From the NCBI RefSeq assembly GCF_016820495.1, contig NZ_JADHDU010000010.1, positions 1-46,238 of the forward strand: a stretch of 46,238 nucleotides of DNA. Reading direction: 5' to 3'. This DNA comes from Planococcus beigongshangi (GTDB taxonomy: Bacteria; Bacillota; Bacilli; Bacillales_A; Planococcaceae). Shown here piece by piece: positions 43,331 through 46,238 of the stretch; position 1 is the first letter of the stretch; the number at the start of each line of letters is the position of its first letter. The position numbers and the translations under genes are program-made. A model generated the notes under the pieces. It ran no database searches. It was not told the origin of the DNA and saw only the letters and a program-made list of their open reading frames with translations.

Positions 43331-43888
43331 TTACTTTTTAATAGCTTCCACAATGTGATTTTCTTCGTTGAATTTGGATTCGATATTCTTGAAGGAAGCT
43401 TCGAAGATCTCCATGAAATCATCCCCGTAAATCGAGCGTATGACAGCCATGACTTCAAGGAATTCAGGGAATTTCCCATACAATTCCCGCAATTTCAACG
43501 ATCCGTCAATAACGGAATGAGGGGTGTCATGATACCGTTCAATCATTTCCTGCATGAGCTCCTCACCTTTTTCGGTAAGTTCGATATAGGTGTTGCGTTT
43601 ATCCGTATCGCGTTTTGAAAATGCGAGGAATTCACGTTCTTCCAGTTTCTTGGAGAAGTTGAAAGCCGTTGAAACATGCATGACGCCGAATTTTGCCACA
43701 TCGGAAATTGACGCGCCTTTCAAGTGATAGGCGATCCAGAGAATATGGTGTTCGTTGATATTCAAATCATAAGGCTTAATCCATAATTGCCAATCTTTTT
43801 CGACTGCCTTCCACAATGCTTTAGACAATTGTCCGATACGCTGGCTAAACATCATCGCTTCTTTCATGGAGTATTCCCGTTCATCCAT
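43331..43888 (-). CDS. hpr: MarR-type regulator Hpr (ScoC)
   Basis: A transition-state regulator of about 185 residues. [65 protein letters not shown] is nearly the Bacillus Hpr sequence as I remember it. It includes the helix-turn-helix, followed by the wing [17 protein letters not shown]. In B. subtilis Hpr represses exoprotease and peptide transport genes. The start at ATG 43888 gives a protein aligned with the family. The open frame extends 13 codons further, also without a clear ribosome binding site. The tail after [18 protein letters not shown] is shorter than in B. subtilis. Confidence 0.94.
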   Translation of the reverse strand: MDEREYSMKEAMMFSQRIGQLSKALWKAVEKDWQLWIKPYDLNINEHHILWIAYHLKGASISDVAKFGVMHVSTAFNFSKKLEEREFLAFSKRDTDKRNTYIELTEKGEELMQEMIERYHDTPHSVIDGSLKLRELYGKFPEFLEVMAVIRSIYGDDFMEIFEASFKNIESKFNEENHIVEAIKK

Positions 43889-43980
43889 CACAAGCACCTG
43901 CTTCCCGTAGTTTAAGATTTTCTTCATTATAGCAATAAAGTAAAGTGAATAAAAGTCCGAATAGTAAAAAAATTAAATAA

Positions 43981-44005
43981 AAAAACCGCCAAAAGGCAGT
44001 TCTTT
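43981..44005 (-). terminator. Terminator of yhaH
   Basis: AACCGCC/GGCAGTT stem (one G-U) around AAAA and, on the minus strand, a run of T. Confidence 0.8.
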
Positions 44006-44030
44006 TAATGATTTCCAATTATAAGTTCGA

Positions 44031-44477
44031 TTATTCTGAAACTTTGCGCTCATTTTCTGATTCGATTTTATTATACTCTGGATTTTTAACCTGTTTTTTA
44101 TCATCTTTATCATCATCTTTTTTATCTTTGCTGATGTTTTTCTGTAATTCTTCGATCGCATTCTGGATCGCCAGAATTTCCAGTTGAAGATGCTCTTTGG
44201 CGGGTCCTGTTTCTTCCTGCCATTTCTCCATCGATTGCTTCAAGCCGTCCATTGCTGCAGGTACTTGCGCCGCTGCTTCAGTCTTGAGCGTATTGATGGA
44301 TTCTTTCAACTTGGCCACCTGTTCCTTTACATCTGCCAACTTTTCTTTCCAGTCCGAGGAAGTGGTTTTGACGGAAGTACGAAGTTCCTCGCCGGATTGT
44401 GGTGCTGAGAATAGTGTAGCTGCAGCTCCCGCAGCCATCCCTGTCGCAAGCCCTATAAAAAAGTTCGATGCTTTCAT
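44031..44477 (-). CDS. yhaH: YtxH-domain protein (YhaH)
   Basis: A 148-residue protein with the YtxH start FFIGLATGMAAGAAATLFSAPQSGEELR, one glycine-rich helix, then a long amphipathic coiled coil (about 45-120) and a Lys/Asp-rich tail. Family members are stress-associated and membrane-linked; the exact role is unknown. AAAGGGG lies about 11 nt before ATG. Confidence 0.88.
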   Translation of the reverse strand: MKASNFFIGLATGMAAGAAATLFSAPQSGEELRTSVKTTSSDWKEKLADVKEQVAKLKESINTLKTEAAAQVPAAMDGLKQSMEKWQEETGPAKEHLQLEILAIQNAIEELQKNISKDKKDDDKDDKKQVKNPEYNKIESENERKVSE

Positions 44478-44564
44478 GTATAATGCGCCCCTTTCGTCCT
44501 ATAAAGGTCTTTTCCTCTATTACCATTAATTAAAACATAAAGTTGAACGGCTGTTCAAAGAAAA

Positions 44565-44599
44565 AAAGCTTTCCGGCAAATAATATACCGGAAAGCTTT
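44565..44599 (-). terminator. Terminator of trpP
   Basis: A 12-bp stem AAAGCTTTCCGG/CCGGAAAGCTTT followed on the minus strand by TTTTTTT. Confidence 0.9.
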
Positions 44600-44604
44600 C
44601 TATA

Positions 44605-45135
44605 TTATGCTGTCTGCGAGACAGCGGTTTCAAATTTTGATCTTTTCACCAACGTTATGACAATCGGATAGATTAGACCGAAAGCTACACTGTTGAATAT
44701 CATCGCTGGGAGGACAACCGTCGTGAACAGGAGTGCGAATGGGATCTCGGCGCCGATCAGCAGAATGGCAGCCGACAGGAATATCGATCCTGAAAGGACT
44801 GTTCCGCCTGCGCAGAGCGCAATGGCAACCGGCAATTTTGCTGCCGCCTTCTTCAGGATGAAGACAAACGCGAGAAAAACAAAAGCTGTTATGAATTTAT
44901 CAACGATATTCGGGAAGAATCCTCCAGGGAATGTTGAAAACAAACCGGAAATGACTCCCGTAGTAACTGAAAGCAAAAAAGTGGATTTCAAATTCGGGAA
45001 CAACAGGATGCCCACAAACATCATTGTCAGCATGAAGTCAGGCTTCATACCGCCGTTAATCCCAGGGATGACAACATAAAGCGCCGCCCCGACGCTGACC
45101 AGCAGCGCCATCAGTACAAGATTCTTCGTATTCAT
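44605..45135 (-). CDS. trpP: Tryptophan transporter TrpP (YhaG)
   Basis: A 176-residue membrane protein with five or six helices. The sequence MALLVSVGAALYVVIPGINGGMKPDFMLTMMFVGILLFPN, the FSTFPGGFFPNIVDKF loop and the C-terminal LLFTTVVLPAMIFNSVAFGLIYP match the TrpP family, probable substrate-binding (S) components for tryptophan. In B. subtilis TRAP, loaded with tryptophan, blocks its translation. Four GAG triplets at 5-nt spacing over the ribosome binding site here suggest the same control. Confidence 0.92.
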   Translation of the reverse strand: MNTKNLVLMALLVSVGAALYVVIPGINGGMKPDFMLTMMFVGILLFPNLKSTFLLSVTTGVISGLFSTFPGGFFPNIVDKFITAFVFLAFVFILKKAAAKLPVAIALCAGGTVLSGSIFLSAAILLIGAEIPFALLFTTVVLPAMIFNSVAFGLIYPIVITLVKRSKFETAVSQTA

Positions 45136-45137
45136 TT

Positions 45138-45162
45138 CTCATCTCTCCTCAGCTCATGGCTA
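45138..45162 (-). promoter_or_regulatory. Putative TRAP-binding site over the trpP ribosome binding site
   Basis: Read on the minus strand: TAG, 4 nt, then GAG-CT-GAG-GA-GAG-AT-GAG, ending 2 nt before the ATG. The four GAG lie exactly 5 nt apart (45153, 45148, 45143, 45138). TRAP binds G/UAG triplets separated by about 2 nt. The ribosome binding site GGAGAG is part of the repeats. Confidence 0.55.
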
Positions 45163-45243
45163 TATTTTAAGTTTCTCCCGGCGTGTCCTCATGACCGCAA
45201 GCGAAAAACTTATATTTGATACTAAACGTTCCTGCTGACGAAA

Positions 45244-45675
45244 TCAAGCCTCGGCGGCTAATTTATTTTTTACTTCTTCTGCCAGCTCCTGGATCCGCTC
45301 AGAGGTGAACTCTTTTTCTTTGGTGATCCACTTGGCCCCGAATCCATCCGTTTCGCCGTAGCGGGGAATGAAGTGAAGGTGGAAATGGAAAACGCTTTGG
45401 CCTGCTTTTGCGCCGTTATTATTGAGGAGGTTCATGCCTTCCGGCTGGAACGTTTCTTTGATGGCGGCGGCAATTTTAGGCGCTACACTGAAAAGACTTG
45501 CTGCTTCATCGGGTTGAAGATCATAGACGAATTCCCGGTGTGTTTTTGGGATCAGCAGGGTGTGTCCTTTTGATAAGGGCATGATGTCCATAAAAGCGAA
45601 GACATGTTCATCTTCATAGATTTTGACGCTTGGAATTTCTCCTGAAATGATTTTGCAGAAAATGCAATTCGTCAT
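45244..45675 (-). CDS. hit: HIT-family nucleotide hydrolase Hit
   Basis: A 143-residue histidine triad protein, a small nucleotide hydrolase. The N-terminal zinc cysteines are in NCIFCKIISGEIPS, and the triad is QSVFHFHLHFIPRYG (H-x-H-x-H). EHVFAFMDIMPLSKGHTLLIPKTH is diagnostic. AAAGGA lies 8 nt before ATG 45675, which I take over the upstream in-frame starts. In Bacillus it lies next to ecsAB, which would be beyond the window. Confidence 0.95.
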   Translation of the reverse strand: MTNCIFCKIISGEIPSVKIYEDEHVFAFMDIMPLSKGHTLLIPKTHREFVYDLQPDEAASLFSVAPKIAAAIKETFQPEGMNLLNNNGAKAGQSVFHFHLHFIPRYGETDGFGAKWITKEKEFTSERIQELAEEVKNKLAAEA

Positions 45676-45780
45676 ATACAACATCCTTTCCATTTTCTTC
45701 AGTCTATCATATTTCATTTGCAGAAAAAGAAATTGCCGGTGAATTTTGATACAATGGCTTTATGGGTTGAATGAAATAAC

Positions 45781-46238
45781 TGTAGTAGCCGATATTCCGC
45801 AAAACAGCTTTGCTTTCCAAAAAACGTGCTCCTGTCTCTGTCCCTGTCCCTGCATCGCTAACGCTAGCTTTGGGACATGAAAGTGCGTTGCATCGCTGCG
45901 CTAGCTTCGTCGCAAAGCGCTGGTGGAGCAGTACGGTTTTCTGCGCTGTTTTGCTCCATATCTTAGAAAACCTTCTCGAGCTGAGGTGGTTTCCACAAGC
46001 GAACTCGGATCCCCGTCCTAGTGGGTGCCGGGCGCTGCGCTGAAACTGTAGGGAGTATTTGTTGTTTCACTCCAACTCTAGAAGTGGACCTAAGCGAAGG
46101 CGCGGCTCAGGAGCAGGCGAATGCCGAGTGGAGCAATAAGACGAGTGTTCTTAGTGTTCTTATCGGCTTATTGTGGGAGCCAAGGTGGTGCCATACAAAG
46201 ATGGCACCACCTTTGCGACGAGCTGTGCGCAGGAGTAT
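45781..46238. repeat. ~400-bp intergenic repeat, inverted copy reaching the window end
   Basis: The reverse complement aligns with 35868-36244 from ACTCCTGCGC to GGAATATCGGCTACT, and its 3' half aligns with 29632-29818. This copy holds two modules of the type GAAGCTAGCG...GCGATGCA; the second is flanked by TGTCCC/GGGACA. It also has a perfect hairpin, AAGGTGGTGCCAT/ATGGCACCACCTT (46188-46222). It is about 80 bp longer than the forward copy. No gene is supported between hit and the window end. Confidence 0.85.

Noticed and set aside
45810..46043. Open frame of 77 residues in the inverted large repeat
   Set aside because: The frame is broken in the other copies, and there is no ribosome binding site; the conservation follows base pairing, not codons.

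Overview
The window looks like a chromosomal segment of a Planococcaceae member (Planococcus/Planomicrobium-like, Bacillales). Most genes have recognisable Bacillus subtilis counterparts from the yhb-yhc block (queG, trmL/cspR, a YhcT-type pseudouridine synthase, yhcX, pgcA, yhcYZ) and the yhe-yha block (bmrCD/yheIH, yheE, yheB, yheA, yhaR, yhzD, yhaQP, yhaO-yhaN-yhaM, prsA, yhaJ, hpr, yhaH, trpP, hit). Ribosome binding sites are strong and AG-rich, and TTG or GTG starts are common. I estimated no numbers computationally; assignments rest on motifs and remembered family sequences.

Layout. 1-270: tail of a tRNA operon (Gly partial, Cys, Leu). 292-7484: an Ntn-type amidase, a stand-alone tRNA-binding B3/B4 domain protein, queuosine and tRNA methylation genes, small membrane proteins, an aldo/keto reductase, a pseudouridine synthase and a disulfide-bond pair. 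7616-12928: yhcX, phosphoglucomutase and the YhcYZ two-component system. 12970-14260: an RsgA-type ribosome assembly GTPase with a leader peptide and terminator in front of it. 14402-17971: an acyl-CoA dehydrogenase, APH-like kinase and P450 operon that may process hydroxy-acyl-CoAs. 18050-22270: ion transporters (CDF, CNNM, ChrA). 22291-24165: kynureninase and kynurenine formamidase. 24207-25331: a cysteine-less ArsC-like protein and a universal stress protein. 25544-29459: the BmrCD multidrug exporter with its own leader peptide and tandem terminators. 30109-41360: yhe/yha genes, including the SbcCD-like YhaO/YhaN pair and the YhaM nuclease. 41418-45675: prsA, hpr, trpP and hit, all on the minus strand.

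Two themes stand out. First, two operons (rsgA paralogue and bmrCD) each begin with a promoter, a short well-initiated ORF and one or more intrinsic terminators just before the structural gene. In the rsgA case a segment inside the leader ORF pairs with the 5' arm of the terminator, which is the architecture of ribosome-mediated attenuation. This is the best candidate for an undescribed regulatory system. Second, the intergenic spaces hold two families of structured repeats. One is a 119-bp palindromic unit placed immediately after stop codons at 3797 and, as an exact 119-bp tandem, at 31701. The other is a roughly 400-bp element at about 35868 and 45781 (opposite orientations), with a partial copy at about 29632. 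Copies of both families show compensatory base changes in their stems.

Tryptophan genes occur at two places: kynU-kynB without kynA, and trpP, which has four GAG triplets at exact 5-nt spacing over its ribosome binding site, as expected for a TRAP target.
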